Shown: positions 1 to 12,568 of the stretch, in pieces
Layout: the number at the start of each line of letters is the position of its first letter
Numbering within the stretch: position 1 is the stretch's first letter
NCBI GenBank assembly: GCA_017654735.1
Contig: JADPYG010000093.1
Coordinates: 1-64,000 of the forward strand
Reading direction: 5' to 3'
DNA length: 64,000 bases
Origin: Vishniacozyma victoriae
Taxonomy: Eukaryota > Basidiomycota > Tremellomycetes > Tremellales > Bulleribasidiaceae
Made by a program: the position numbers and the translations under genes
Notes under the pieces: model-generated
What the model saw: the letters and a program-made list of their open reading frames with translations, nothing else
The model's database searches: none
What the model was told of the DNA's origin: nothing

Positions 1-1909
1 GCTGAGTGGCGGATTGCTGTATACTGGCTGTATCTGTATCGAGACTAGTGATGTGAAGGGAGTGACTAAACTAGTAGGCTCATAACCTGTGAGATTCACT
101 TAAAGTCGATGTGATAGATACATAGAAGATGAAGTACAAGAGAGAGATGTAGCTAGAAGGAGAACAAAGGAAAAGCGGTGCTAAAAGGAAGCAATATGAA
201 ACACTACCCCTTGATCACCAAGTGAAGTCGCCACATTCTCACAATAATATCCATGTGTGGTTCGAAGACCTATAACTTGAGAGGTACAAACAGTGGTCCA
301 GCTTTGCGGTAGGGCAAGTAGCATTGTATCGCTGGATTTCGATCATTTTTAGTCTCCAATGGCATATCCAAGAGTTGAGGGATGGTTTAGGCTGAAATGC
401 ACCACTGACTCTCCGTACAAACAGCCTCAATGAACTTATAAATTGGTCAGATTGCATTTGGCAATAGTGATAATGTCGTTCTGTGGAAGTGGCTGAGAGT
501 TGCCTATTGCAATCTATGTATCTCTGATCAGAAAGGTGACGGTACAATTGGATGATTAATAGAGTTGTAAGCAAGCTCTGGGAGTATGAATGACAGGATC
601 CAGTCACCTGGTAATGAGTGTAATTTCTGGGGATTGCGAATCAAGGAAGGAGCGCCAGAAATGCGAGGCAGATCTAGTGTCTTAATTGGAGCTGATGTTG
701 CCAGAACCATGTTTAGCAAGCATGGTGTAGGTGGAGATGGGTCAGCTCCGGGGCATCCACATCGGTGTTTTAAGATGTTTGTGAGCTGGTTCACAACTAC
801 AAGGACAGTGTTTCACCCTTCTGGTCTCTGGAAGAACTCAATGAGGTCCATCAATACTGCTCACTATGGCAAGGCAGAATTGGGAGAGACTTGGGAGCAC
901 CGAGCAAAATTATGGGGATGAGTACTGTTGCAGGTCCACATGTGTCCAGATGATGGTGAATGAAGCTCCACATTTTGGGTTCACATTAGGTATGTCGAAA
1001 CAATTGAGTGGTGATAGGCAGTATGCTGCGTTGGGTGTCGTTCTAGCTAGTAAGCAGAACAGGACTTGGTAGTGACGGTGCCCAGCGCGCTGGTGAGCAT
1101 TATCGCGTAAGTGCAAGGCTCCCAGCAACTCTTTCGCCTTGATGTTTTGTTCTGGTTCCATGGTGTTGTCATGATTGTTGTCATGATTGTTGTCATGATT
1201 GTTGTAGCCTGTCCAATGTACCAGAACTCTGTCGTCGTTAACGGGGTGCTAGCAGTACAAGCTCTGGCACTATATCAGATGCCCTTAGCGTTTGGCATTT
1301 GCGCGACCTTGATCTTGATCGAACGCTTTGTCAGACGGCACTGTGAACCTTGGCACACATTGTAACCAAGCATCTGCAGCTTTCACCACGGACATAAAGG
1401 GTTCTGATAGAGTCCGACTCACTGGTTGACGAATCTCTTTAGGACCCCTGGGATGCTCATGTTGACGGCCAATCGCGGACTTTATCGAGTAAGAAGTAAA
1501 CAGGGAATAGTGAGCAGTCGGGGGTATGGAGACGCTCGCTTAGGCTGAAAGAGACTCATAAGTCGGGTGTCAGTATGGCTAGCTTCGACGCGTTACCTTT
1601 GATCGCTTTAGAGCGGAAGCATCCATTCGCTAGCGCTCCCTCTCCAAGCAAGTAAGTCGTCTCTGACGGTACAGAAGCTTCCGAGGGTGAGCTGGGCTGA
1701 TGAAGAACGGCACCAAGCTACCCGTGTCAAAAGCGATTTTGCTATCGCAAGCGGAGGTGACAACGACGACTGCGTCATAGCTGTACGTACCATCGTGCTC
1801 GCCAGCGAAATGCACTGCATCAAACATGTATGCTAAAGCAGCGTCCGCGGCGTCAAACCTACATCGACCATGTATACAACGGAACTATTCGATCCTATAG
1901 TTGGATCTT
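1..1909. other. Gene-poor left end, no supported gene
   Basis: About 1.9 kb in which I see no convincing gene. Open frames of 60-120 codons exist on both strands, for example 586-921 (+) and 239-607 (-). They overlap one another, lack recognisable domains, and do not chain into longer proteins through the short CTGAC-type introns that join exons elsewhere in the window. The stretch could hold UTRs of a gene to the left, an orphan or noncoding transcript, or decayed sequence. A small tandem repeat at 1165-1205 is listed separately. Confidence 0.5.
1165..1205. repeat. 12-bp tandem repeat (3.4 copies)
   Basis: The unit GTTGTCATGATT occurs three times in a row without mismatch, followed by a partial fourth copy. 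It lies in sequence without a supported gene. An overlapping open frame would read it as a Met-Ile-Val-Val repeat, but nothing else suggests that frame is translated. Confidence 0.85.
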
Positions 1910-2459
1910 CTATCTGGGAGAGGTTGAGAGTATTGGTTGAGGAGTAAGTCGTTGGCGAAGATCGTCTTGCGAGTGGAACTTGAGGCCCGTGGATGATGGC
2001 TTGTCCCCTATACCTCGATCCGCCGTGTCGGATGCGTCAGGATGTGGACTGGGTTCGCGATTCAGAGATGATGAGAATACGTCGCGTACGCTTTTTCTGA
2101 CCTTCTGACCTCCTTTATCGATCGCCAGTTCCAGCGAGTTTGTCCCCTGCCCACCTTGTAGATTGTGGTTGGCAGAGTCTGCAGGAGATGTGATCGTGTA
2201 TGCGGTCTCTCGAGTCGATGACGCTTCGGTCGGCGAACTCGGCACTCGAGCTTGCAGTACAGACAGACGAAGTGTCCGCGCTATCGCTGCCGGTCAGCAT
2301 GACCTGTGCACAACGGACGGAAAACCAACCATAGGCAATGATGTCGAGACCGATGCACAATGCAAACGGCAGCAACAGCAGCAAGGCCGCGACTCGGCAG
2401 ATGAGAGATATCTGTCATTAGCCCTTTTCCACTGTTAGACGTACAGAGACGAGGTCCAT
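1910..2459 (-). CDS. Small single-span membrane protein with disordered tail, unknown function
   Basis: Not recognised as a named family. The rebuilt protein has a tiny first exon (MDLVS), an intron with GTACGT donor and CTAATGACAG end, then a hydrophobic helix (VAALLLLLPFALCIGLDIIA). A second intron starts at GTTGGT and ends CTGACCGGCAG, and it moves the frame into a Ser/Thr/Pro-rich tail ending in STSPR. The splice signals match those of neighbouring genes and both joins keep the frame open, which is the main support. An alternative start at 2591 would add a second hydrophobic stretch. It is divergent from PRP24. Likely a membrane-anchored protein with a soluble C-terminal tail; the role is unknown. 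Confidence 0.5.
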
Positions 2460-2852
2460 CTTGCTGACTACCCAGGTGATGATGAAAGAGACGATATACG
2501 TGATCGATTTGAGCGTATTGGAAGATGGACTGTCTTTGTTGTCGTGAGAAAAGAAAAGTAGAGACGCGTTAAAATGTCGTACGTCTACCATGCTCGGGCA
2601 ATGATGGACAGATCGCAGTGGAAGTATCTCGGGAGCGATTAAAGTCGTGAGATCGTTATGAGGTAGATATACAAGCCTAGTTATTGCCAGGTGGGCACAA
2701 TAAGCCGTCCTAATGTGACAAGGTAAGGAAGTGTCATGAGTCATAGGTGGGAACGAGGCATCCAGGCACCATTCACCACGTGGATCGTCCGCCCCCTTCT
2801 TGATTTCAGCTCTGTATCTCTTCGCCCCATTTGACCATATCAATCCTGCGCC
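2460..2852. promoter_or_regulatory. Divergent intergenic region upstream of PRP24
   Basis: About 390 bp separate the two divergent start codons. It should hold both promoters. I see no clear TATA box or repeated operator-like element. If the alternative start at 2591 is right for the minus-strand gene, the shared promoter shrinks to about 260 bp. Confidence 0.35.
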
Positions 2853-5800
2853 ATGTCCGACCCAGACGCTTTAGCCGACGAGCTCTCCGGCATCATAACC
2901 GCCCTAGAGTCTACGCCAGATAATGTTGGACTATTGCGAAAGGAAATTGCGATCATGCGAGAGCTGGAAATGATGCCAGAGGCGAATGATACTACCCTCC
3001 GTTTATCAGCTTTGGTGATGGTGGAAGAATGTGAGCTTTCAATGAGACTGTCACTGACTTCAGATCTCTGGTTTCTCCTCTTCGAAGATCTTCTAGAGGC
3101 ACCTCTGACGCTGGAGAGCTTCATTGCGATCGTCGAGCACTTTGACACGGCCGAGAAAGACTACTTCTGTAAGTCAGTCTTGAGAGCATCGTTAACCTCA
3201 GCCATGAATATACTCGAGCGACATGCGAGGTTCCTTATTGACCCTTCTGAAGGAGGCGGCATGGTGGATGAGGATGTCTCTAGCTTCTTGACTGCCGAGA
3301 CTGTGCGAGGAATGCTCGCGAGCGTTTACGTTCAGAGCGCCGGTGATTTGGGGCTTAGCCATCGTGTCTGGAACGTATGGAGAGACTGGGAAATGGAGCG
3401 AATACCTCACGAGGTAGACAAGTGAGCGCTTCTTTCCAACAGGTACTGACTGTCAGAGCCGCTCATTTGGAGAGACTACACGCCATGTACCTTGAAAGGC
3501 TGACCACTCCACATCTTGGTAGGTTCCCCATATCCATGTCGTAGCTGACTTGCAGACTCCGAGTCGACAGCTTCATCTTACTCGACCTTCTGTACCGAGA
3601 ACGATCCCAACGGATACGAGGAACGAATGGTGACCGCCACCTCCACCTCTCAAAAGGCGAAGGCAAAGCTGTCGGGAGAGAGACGTCACGGAAAGACGAG
3701 AGAAGATTTCGAGCAGCAGCTTGTGAGTCATATACTATGAGCGGACCTGATTGTAGCTGTTAGCGGCGGATGACACCATGTCACAGATCCCGACACTGGT
3801 AGCCTACATGGATTGGGAAATGGATCCCAAAGCCAAGTCCTCTGGAACATCCGGTCCCGTCCTCGATCAGGCTCTCATTCGTTCAGTCAGTGAGCGCACC
3901 CTGGCCGCATACTCCCAAGCCGGTGCCGAAGCCGTAGATGAAACACGACTGCAGCTCAAGGATGGTGAGGCTGCCATCTGGCAACGATACGTCAACTGGC
4001 TGCGACCTACCGACAATGAAGCTGCAGCCGAGGTGGCATTGCGAGCTACGCGAGCTTGTCCTCAGAGCCCCTCTTTATGGTCCACGTTGCTTTACGAAAT
4101 GGTAAGACTTCAAACGTTAGGCTGGCTGACTATCAGGAACGCCAGCAATGCCCAGATGGTGACATGGCAGCTGCGTTCGAACGTGCCCAGGACCTCGGCG
4201 CCATGTTTACGGGCAGCTCGACATCCTTCATTGACGTGTTTGTGACCCGAATCACCCAGCAGCATCGCTTATTGACGGCAGGCGACAACCATAGTGAGCT
4301 CTTCGAGTCAAGGATGCCTGATCTAGCTCATCTGCAGATCTCTCCCCGATCATTGAAACGGCTGAACGTGGATTCGCCCTAGTCGAGAGGCTAAACAAGG
4401 CAGGGGATCCATCCTTGAAGCTTGAGAAATATCTTTTGGACTGGGTACGTACTCTTACGCATCTCTTGCTGACTCCAGGCCGAGACTCGTAGTCCAGCCC
4501 ACCTCGACGAGGTGTTGCAGCTTATTGAAAAACCCCTTAGATCACGAACGGCATCTTATCAGTTGATTATCCTAAAGGCTGGCGTGGAGTGGTGAGTTTC
4601 GCGTGGACAAAAGGGTCACTAATGTGCAGTCGACGAGGCAATACCACGGTAGCAAGACAGATTTACGCCAATGCAATCCAAAGGTCCGATCTTGATTGGC
4701 CCGAAGCTGTCTTTGAGGCATACTTGCAATTGGAAGACATGCACGGTACAGTGGACTCGATACTGCAGACCCAAAGCAAGGTTGCCAAAGAGACTCAGCG
4801 ACTAGCTCGTCGAAGGGAGAAGCAGCAGGAGCAGATGGCAGCCGAATACACTATGCCAGAGGTAGCATCGGTAGCAGCACCAGCTGCCGAGCCCGAGGCA
4901 CCGGTTCTGGTAGAGACCGTCGAGGCGAAAGACAATTCAAGCAACGAGATCAAGAGGTGCGTTACGCCCATAAGTATATTCTGATGACAGGGATCGTGAA
5001 CACACTACTGTGCTGATTAGCGGTCTCGCAAAGGGAACTCCTGTCGCATTGATTGAATCTTTTTTCGAATCTGTAAGCTTCCGGGAGGATCTCCAACTGA
5101 CTCTTAGTGTGGCCGGATTCGGGAAACTGCAGTATTATCGGACGATTCTCGTGCATCGGACTCGGCTTTGCTTGAATTTCAGGCCGTCGACGCGGTATCA
5201 TCTGCTCTTGCCAAGGATCGTCGAAAGCTCGACGGGCAAGAGATATCGGTCACTATGCTTTGGCGCTCGACATTGTTCATCACCAACTTTCCTCGCGAGC
5301 TGGACGATGTTGGAATCAAAAAGCTATTTGGCAACGTGAGTCTCTATTTCCCAGATTGGCGCTGACTATATAGTATGGCCATATTCTCCAGAGCCGTTGG
5401 CCCAGTCGAAAGTACGCAGATAATCGTCGATTCTGCTACATCACCATGGATTCTCCCGTGAGTTTTTAGAGCATCCTACGAGGGAATTCGAGGAACTCTC
5501 GCTCATAAATCAGGGATCAGCCGAAAGTGCTTTGGTGCTTGACGGCTACAGATCAGATCCGAGCAGTCGCTTCGGCTTGACCGTTCGAATCTCGGACCCT
5601 TCGGCAAAGGCAAAGCGTACGGACGAAAAGGACATTGTTCTGTTCGTCGGGGGCCTTGGCTCCAAGACGACCGAGCAGGATGTCAAGGACCTGTTCAAGG
5701 AGGTAAGCACATAGGAGACCACAGACTGACTTTGCAGCACAAGGTATCGATCAAAAGCTTAAAGCTCGGGTGGGATTCCGCAAAGGGAGTCTGCAAAGGG

Positions 5801-6621
5801 TTTGCGTTTGTCACGATGGCTTCCGATGTGAGTACATACATGCTGATAACGGCAACGCTGACGATCAGGCCGATGCCAAGGAAGGCTTGAAGCTGCATGG
5901 CACGTCTTATCATGGCAAGAAATTAAAGGTCGAGCAAAGTGATCCTAATTTCAATAACAAAAAGGCTGCTAGGTATGTCACTCTTTATTGACATGGCGCT
6001 GAAAATAGCGATGCCGAGATCAAAGACAAGCGTAGTCGAACTGTTCGCCTGGAAAATGTGCCTGCTGGTATGCAAGAAGCTCTACTACAGCAAGCACTGG
6101 AGAAGATTGTTCCCGTACGACGACTGGAGCTCTTTGCCAAGACGAATCACGCTCAAGCTGAATTGGAGAACCAGGCGGTGAGTTTCGGGTTTGGAACCTG
6201 AGCTGATTCTCAGGACGTGGGCAAGCTGTTGCTTCGTACGGAACCATTCATTGTGGAAGGTTCGACAATCACGTTTGCGGACTCGGGTCGTCGTCAGGCC
6301 GCCACACCCGCTGAGCAGAAGGACTCCAAGACTTCCGAGGTAAAGGGGGACGCTTTGTCGTTTGCCCCTCGAGCTGCGAGACGTTCGGGAAAGACGCTTG
6401 GCCGAGGAAAGCATGGAGCATCGAACGCTGCTCCAACACCTCTGCCTGTCACCGCGTCGGGCAACGCGCAGGACGCGTTCCGAGCGGTAGTGGATGCCAA
6501 GAACAAGCAACGGGAGGGAAATTTGGAATCAACGCGAGGGAAACGACAGCTGGACCAGGCGGCGGATGCTGGCGAGAGACCCGGAGACGATCAGGAGGCG
6601 AAAAAGCCCAAGACAGGTTAG
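2853..6621 (+). CDS. PRP24: U4/U6 snRNP assembly factor Prp24/SART3 family
   Basis: Likely anneals U4 and U6 snRNAs during nuclear snRNP recycling. The start MSDPDALADELSG opens a roughly 700-residue helical part with HAT-like helices, coded in several exons up to about 4980. An Ala/Glu-rich linker follows, then four RRMs: VLISGL from about 5010, LFITNF from about 5270, VLFVGGL with GFAFVTM at about 5636-5820, and VRLENV from about 6035. The tail is basic and ends DQEAKKPKTG. A stretch near 6460 (AQDAFRAVV) could be a diverged Lsm-binding motif like that ending Prp24/SART3, but this is weak. Several introns of about 40 nt interrupt the gene. HAT repeats plus four RRMs fit SART3-like fungal Prp24 rather than the HAT-less budding-yeast form. 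Confidence 0.88.
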
Positions 6622-6865
6622 AGTTGGTCAATCATGCTTCAAAAGGCAACGACATATATTATCAGCGTTAATAGATTACGCCCGTACCATCCAATGAATC
6701 AACCAGACATGAGGGAGAGCACAAGATTGATTTGCATTGAATTTCTTCTCTTCCTACTGACTTGAATCCTTTCTCTGAGCGAGTGTACGTCCCGTGGACT
6801 ACACTGCCTAGTGTCGAGGAGCCCTGAACGTCAGTGTTGCACTCGAGCTCCTGATTAAAGTTAGC

Positions 6866-7612
6866 TTACTGGTTGTTCCAGACGAAGCCGGCGTTGAGGT
6901 AGGTGGCTGATCCATTAGCATTGCATGACTTATCGCAAGAGAAGGAGGCTTACCGTATGCCAACCAGGCAACGTAAGGTCCCAAGAACCAAGTGGTGCTG
7001 AAGGGAGTGTTTAGACCGTGCATCTTGACAGTCATGGTGGCAACAGTTCCGGTCAAAGCCAAGATGTTACCCAAAGCGAGCTCCTTCTGCTGAGCTGATT
7101 GTCAGCGTACTTCGGCAATCCTGCACGTACCTCCAAAGAAGAGAGGAGTCCAAAGCATGTTGAGGGCCAACTGAGCGTAGTACAACTGGAGAGATTGATC
7201 GGCCTGAGCACTGCGGGTCAGCTTCGACACTTCGTGCGGGACTAGTAGTTACTCACGCAGAAGCGGGATTGACGGAGGTGTCGAATGATCGGACGGCCAT
7301 GTGGGAAGCGTAACCCATCAATCCGTAGAGGATGGTCCAGACAGGTCCAAAGACTTGCTTGGGTGGGTTTCCTGGGGGAGGGGTCATGGTCTACACAGTC
7401 AGTACAGGGCTAGACTCTACTGCTATCGGACACTCACGGTGTACCAGTTGCTTCTGGAAGTTCGTCCGGTGATGATACCGGAGATGGCACCTAGACCAAT
7501 GGGAAGACCCACTGTGGCGTCAGTGCTCGTTCCATCGGTACATGATAGGAGACATACCTGCGAGGACAGGGTTCCTTGCAACATCGAGGAGGAAGTCAGG
7601 TAGAGGGGACAT
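6866..7612 (-). CDS. TspO/MBR family membrane protein (translocator protein-like)
   Basis: A small five-helix membrane protein of the TspO/peripheral benzodiazepine receptor family, which binds porphyrins and sterols; in eukaryotes it often sits in the outer mitochondrial or ER membrane. The start is MSPLPDFLLDVARNP. Downstream exons carry the family hallmarks FGPVWTILYGLMGYASH, then YYAQLALNMLWTPLFFG. The last intron (GTAAGC donor, branch CTAATGGATCAG) joins WLAYA to TYLNAGFVWNNQ and the stop at 6866-6868, which matches the usual family ending. Length, about 180 residues, is normal. It shares a short divergent region with RIO1. Cellular location cannot be read from the sequence. Confidence 0.85.
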
Positions 7613-7887
7613 TGTTGTTGTATTGATCTGTTGTGTGTGTTGTTAGAGTATAGAGAGATAGTAATAAGAGGAAGAAAGGGACGAGAATGGCGGCAACCCG
7701 GTCTAAACAACCCGAAAGCAAGCGCCAAAGCCAATGACGTAGTTGTGACATTCTCAAACCAACACTCTTAAACTACGGTTAAATAGTAAAGATAAAGTGG
7801 AGCTCCATACGGAACTAAAATTATGACAACCGCTGACCTTGAACAAGAGCTTCCAGACGTATACTCAGTACCTGCTACACCTATACA

Positions 7888-9893
7888 ATGTCTGAACCTA
7901 TGGCATCTGCCAGACCTGGATCTGCCTCGTACATCGATGAAGCGGTCACGGAGCCCCTCGAATCTCTTCAGATAGTCCATGATAGCAGCGACTCGAGCGG
8001 TTCCAGCGTAGAAGAGGAGACAGAGAGCGAAGGTGGATTACCTGCGGTGTCGACATCGGTCGGCGGCGAGAATAAAGCTCCCAAGCAGCGTCTAGAAGAC
8101 TTTGCACATCTTGATGAGCGCAGGCAAGTGTCGGAAAGTGATGCATACTCGGACGAGTCAGACTGGGACGTCGACGACGAAGACTGGGAGCTCGCCAATG
8201 GAGGCAAGTCGCCACTGTGACATATTTCCCAGTGCGCTAACGCTAGCAGACTTTACAAAGCAATACAACCGACTTCGACAACAACACAATGCTCAAACAC
8301 CCCAAGCAGGTCCCTCCTCGTCTCGATTGGATCAGCGTCCGACGGCGCCTGCAAGAGCTCCTCTACCGGCAAGAAACGCTAATGTCCCAAAGGATTCGGG
8401 AGTCGCGCTGAATCCCAAATCCGTATCACGAGCTACAACCAAAGACAAGAGTGATAGAGCCACGCAAGAGCAAGTCCTGGATCCACGAACCAGGCTTGCG
8501 TTGTCTGGGCTCGTCAACCGAGGGATTGTCGGAGAGATTGAGCGGTGCATCAGCACGGGAAAAGAGGTATGTCGACATGTGAGAGATGTGTGCTGATCAC
8601 CAGGCAAACGTCTACCATGCCCAGATTTCGGATAATGCTCCGCCTCACATTGCAAGCAAGCCTTCGCTCGCGGTCAAGATATACCGAACATCCATCTTGA
8701 GTTTCAGGGCTCGTCAGGCGTATATTGTCGGCGAGCATCGTTTCAAAGGAGAATACTCGTCATCTCGAAACGCTAGAAAGATGGTTAAAGTCTGGGCTGA
8801 AAAGGAGCTTCGTAATTTGCGACGACTGGAGCAGGCAGGGATTCGCGCTCCACGAGTTGTCGAGGGCAAGGAGAACGTGCTGGTGATGGAGTTTCTTGGC
8901 GTTGATGACGAGTGAGTCATGTCTCCTCTACCAGATGGTCTCTCGGCTGATTGTAAAGTGCTGCTCCAAGGCTCAAAGATGCCGACGTCGCCGAAGAGGA
9001 GTTGCCTCGTCTGTATGTCGAGCTAGTGGTTGCCGTGAGGAAAATGTATCAGCAGTGCAAGCTAGTTCATGGAGATTTATCGGAATACAACATTTTGTGA
9101 GTCTTTCAAGTATTGCTCTTGCTGACTATACAGATACCACGACTCGCATATCTATATTATCGATGTTTCGCAATCTGTCGAGCATGACCATCCCAAGGCA
9201 TTCGAATTCCTGAGAATAGATATCCGTAATGTCGAAGACTTTTTTAAAAAGAAGTCTGGAGGCGAGCTCGCAACACTCGGTCCTCGACGTACATGGGAGT
9301 TTATCGTCAGCGAGTCGGTCGGCCTTTCACCTCAAGATGAGATTGGAGACGAAGGCGAGGAGCGACTCGCCGCAATCGTGCGTGAACGTCTTGAAGAAGA
9401 GAGGGACGAGACCGACGATGCGGTGTTCATGTCGTCTTTCATTCCTCGTAATCTTGGCGAGGTTTATGATCCAGAGCGTGATGTGGATCTTGTCAAGGCT
9501 GGTCGAGGTGATGAGCTTATTTACTCGACGTTGACTGGGGTACTTGGTAGATCGACAAAGGAGACCAGCGGTACAGGCTCGGGATCGACCACGATGAATG
9601 ACAAGGAGCAGGTGGAAGCCAAGATCGAGTCGAAGACTGGCGCAGATGAGCATGATGGAGACGCAGATAAAAGTGAGGAGGATGACAATGAGGACGAATA
9701 TGATACAAGCAAGCCGAGAGGATTCCGCAACGAGGACAAAGACGCCAAGAAGGTGAGTCCAAGCGCACTACTCGGCGCAATCGCTAATCGTCAGGAAAGG
9801 AAGCAGGCTGTCAAAGAAGCCAAGCGAGAGCAGCGGCAGCACAAGATGCCAAAGGCTGAGAAGAAGCGGCTTATCAAAAAGAGTGCTGGATAA
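7888..9893 (+). CDS. RIO1: Serine/threonine protein kinase RIO1
   Basis: RIO1-type atypical kinase/ATPase needed for late 40S maturation. After an acidic, Ser-rich N-terminus the kinase domain shows the ATP-loop motif STGKEANVYHA around 8560-8630 (split by an intron), the lysine in LAVKIYRTS, the RIO-specific flexible-loop region RFKGEYSSSRNARKMV, the catalytic loop LVHGDLSEYN near 9060-9100, and the metal-binding motif IIDVSQSVEHDHP. The C-terminus is acidic, then Lys/Arg-rich, as in other Rio1 proteins. All catalytic residues expected for the family are present. RIO2 is less likely because the HGDLSEYN plus DVSQ pairing and tail fit RIO1. Confidence 0.93.
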
Positions 9894-10086
9894 ACTGCTT
9901 CTAATTGTTCACTTAATCGGCTATGTATAATCATGCTCCGGCCGAGCGGGCATGAATGTGCCATGTCTGACTCAAATGGCGTCATTCCGAGCACACTCGT
10001 TCTGCACACGCTGAATGATATGCATCGGATCGTATACCAGCTGATGCATTCTTTCTTTCATCCTCGTACAATTCTGTCGAATTAGC

Positions 10087-11615
10087 ATGACAGGCAATCA
10101 CCAAGACGGATACAGCACACGCGCTATTCACGTCGGCTCGGAGCCGGACCCGGTTACAGGCGCATTGGCTCCGGCTTTGAATGTATCCACCACGTTCAAG
10201 TTCAAGGGCATCGACGAGACCACTGTACGCTCTTTCTGCTGGTTTATCTGACAAGTAGGGCTACGAATATGCACGATCAAGCAATCCTACCCGGAACCAA
10301 CTAGAGTCTCTTCTCAAATCACTCGAGACCAGCCCCTCTAGCTCGGTCACGGACGATTCCCATGGTGACAAGTCAGGAGGTGATGCTGTGGTGTTTGCTT
10401 CTGGATCGGCTGGTACAGCTGCCATGTGTCATTGGGCAGCACTGGCCGTCGAAGAAGGTGGAGCAGGAGGTGGGAATGGGAAGGATCATGGTGGAGGGCA
10501 CATCTTGGCTGTGAATGACGTCTATGGAGGGACGGCTAGGATGTTGTCAAGGACTGCCAAACCCCTTGGAGTCGCGACTACATTCCTGAATTTTGAGCAA
10601 GCGGGGGAAGAGGGAATCAGAAAGGCTTTGAGGCCGGACACGAGGGTATGTGCGAGTTGTGAGCAGTAGAAAAGTACTGAGGAACAGATTGTCTGGCTCG
10701 AGTGTCCTACCAACCCTCTCCTCTTGGTCCCTCCCATTCCTCTTATCGTCAAGATCCTCGATAGTCTACCCGTCCGTCCTTTACTCGTTGTCGACACGAC
10801 CTTTCTCTCGTCATTCTACTTTACCCCACTCGTGGCAGCACCTGGAGCCGAACCACTTGCCGACGTCGTCATGTCTTCCTTGACCAAGTATTCTGGTGGA
10901 CATACCGACATCATCATGGGTGCTTTGGTAGTCTCGAAGCAAGGACTTGAGAGACACCCAAACATCATCAAAGGCCTACGATTCCTTCAGAATTCGCTCG
11001 GCGCTACGGCCTCACCACGAGACTGCCACCTCATGATTCGATCCATCAAGACTCTGGGTCTCAGGATGTTGCAGCACGGTATCAGTGCTCTCCGGTTGGC
11101 AGCCTGGCTAAAATCGAGGGACGATGTCGAGCATGTGCGGTATCCTGGGTTGGCGAGCGATGGTGCCTTCCACATGGTCGAGCAGCTCATTTCGGAGAAC
11201 GCAAAAAAGGAGCTTCGTTTCCTTGGTTGGTCCTTTCCTTACACCTCGAACAAGGCGATTACAGATGTCGATTCGTTGGACGCTGTTCGAACGCTTGGCA
11301 TCCCATTTGGCGGAGTCATCAATTTCACGCTCAAAGACGTCTCTCCCGAACAGGTCAAGCGCTTCGCTGCTGCCTTGCGCCTCAATGCCCTTGCTGTGAG
11401 CTTGGGCGGAGTCGAGTCGCTTCTCGAGGTTCCGGCTAGCATGACCCATTCAGTGAGTTGCTCATCGAATTCGTTGCTGACGGCAGGACTTGCCCGAGGC
11501 CGTCAAATTGGAACTGGGCATTACTCCTTCACTCGTTCGTGTTTCTGTAGGATTGGAGAATTTCGCAGATTTGATCAAGGACTTTGAAGATGCTCTGGCG
11601 GCTATGCGAGAGTAG
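10087..11615 (+). CDS. CYS3: Cystathionine gamma-lyase (PLP enzyme of reverse transsulfuration)
   Basis: Cys/Met-metabolism PLP enzyme, most likely cleaving cystathionine to cysteine, 2-oxobutyrate and ammonia in the cytosol. The N-terminus (MTGNHQDGYSTRAIHVGSEP, then ALNVSTTF and YEYARSSNPTRNQLE) is typical. The PLP-binding lysine lies in SSLTKYSGGHTDIIMGALV near 10870-10930, and the C-terminal half ends with GITPSLVRVSVGLENFADL and MRE before the stop at 11613-11615. Three or four short introns interrupt it. A slightly long Gly-rich insertion (GGAGGGNGKDHGGG) sits near 10460-10500. Cystathionine beta-lyase or gamma-synthase are relatives; the start motif favours gamma-lyase. Confidence 0.85.
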
Positions 11616-11832
11616 CTATGGGGTATGAAAGAGTGAGATGCTGCTACATGTAAATCGTAATCCTGCGCGATTTCCGGTCTCTGAGCGCGGCTAAGCGAAT
11701 TGCCCTATCCAGTGTCGGTGGCTGGCCTCATTGACGTATACGGGTCATCTGAGCCAAGCATTTCGTTGTGTAGTATCGTATTGTATATAGCATTGTGTAT
11801 AGTCTTGTCATATCATAAAGTAATCAAGCACC

Positions 11833-12043
11833 ATGTCCAAGTCATCGAGTAGTCTGGTCGATCAATTAAAGTCATTGGGCATTAATGAGAAGACGGCAAA
11901 GTATGCCTTGTCGGTATGTCCTCTACACACTTGCATCATGTCGTGCGACTGTACTCTTCGGATGATCATATAGGCTGATACCTTAGAAACACGGCAACAA
12001 TGTAGAAAGAGCGGCGGATTATGGTGAGTCCGAGCGATACTAG
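11833..12043 (+). CDS. Possible microprotein with UBA-like fold
   Basis: A short ORF reads MSKSSSSLVDQLKSLGINEK and, after an intron with GTATGT donor and TAG acceptor, KHGNNVERAADY. The pattern (LKSLGI, then alternating Ala, then GNNVERAADY) resembles a ubiquitin-associated three-helix domain. Without further splicing it stops at TAG 12041-12043, giving about 45 residues. If the good GTGAGT donor at 12024 is used, a distal acceptor could extend the frame to 12317. The reading is short and rests on one splice join. It could instead be an upstream ORF or 5' exon of the stress-protein gene that follows. Confidence 0.4.
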
Positions 12044-12568
12044 CATCTATGTGTCCCGGAGGTGTCGGAGACTATACCGTTATCTATCCGTGATCATCTT
12101 CGGATGTGAGATTGAGGGACAACATATCCTGTGTCTGTGTGGATATCTGCATGTCCCTCTGAGGATACGGCAGATATGGTTCATATCAGGTCCGGAATTG
12201 GTGGTGGCCAGGCTTGGAAAGGAGGGTGACTTGATTAGAAGAGGTCCTTTGAAACATGCTACACCCCTCCCTTCATTCAACACGTTCGTTCATCGTCCAT
12301 CATCTAGACATCGATAGCACGGACACCACCAATCCTCCTCGCCTAGTCTTTCACACCAGCCGCAGTCTGCAATTGTCGTCGTCGTTCTATCTCTTCCTCC
12401 ACCACTGGATCACCGTGCCAAGACTTCCGCTGACACTATCGGTTTCTCCCATCACTTGGCGATTCAACTACCCTTGTCTCCAATATCCCAATCTACACGC
12501 CCCTGATATCAACGTCTTCTATCCTCCTGCACACACGTTCGTCTTTATCCTATCACTGCGTCGACATC
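12044..12568. promoter_or_regulatory. Upstream region with pyrimidine-rich leader
   Basis: About 520 bp before the stress-protein start codon. From about 12260 to 12560 the plus strand is strongly C/T-rich, a usual feature of 5' leaders and core promoters in these fungi. An open frame at 12256-12633 through this stretch has biased composition and no domain, so I do not call it a gene. Confidence 0.4.

Noticed and set aside
586..921. 111-codon plus-strand ORF in the left end
   Set aside because: No recognisable motif, no splice-linked continuation and overlapping ORFs on both strands.
6085..6510. 141-codon minus-strand ORF
   Set aside because: Antisense to the fourth RRM and tail of PRP24; no domain.
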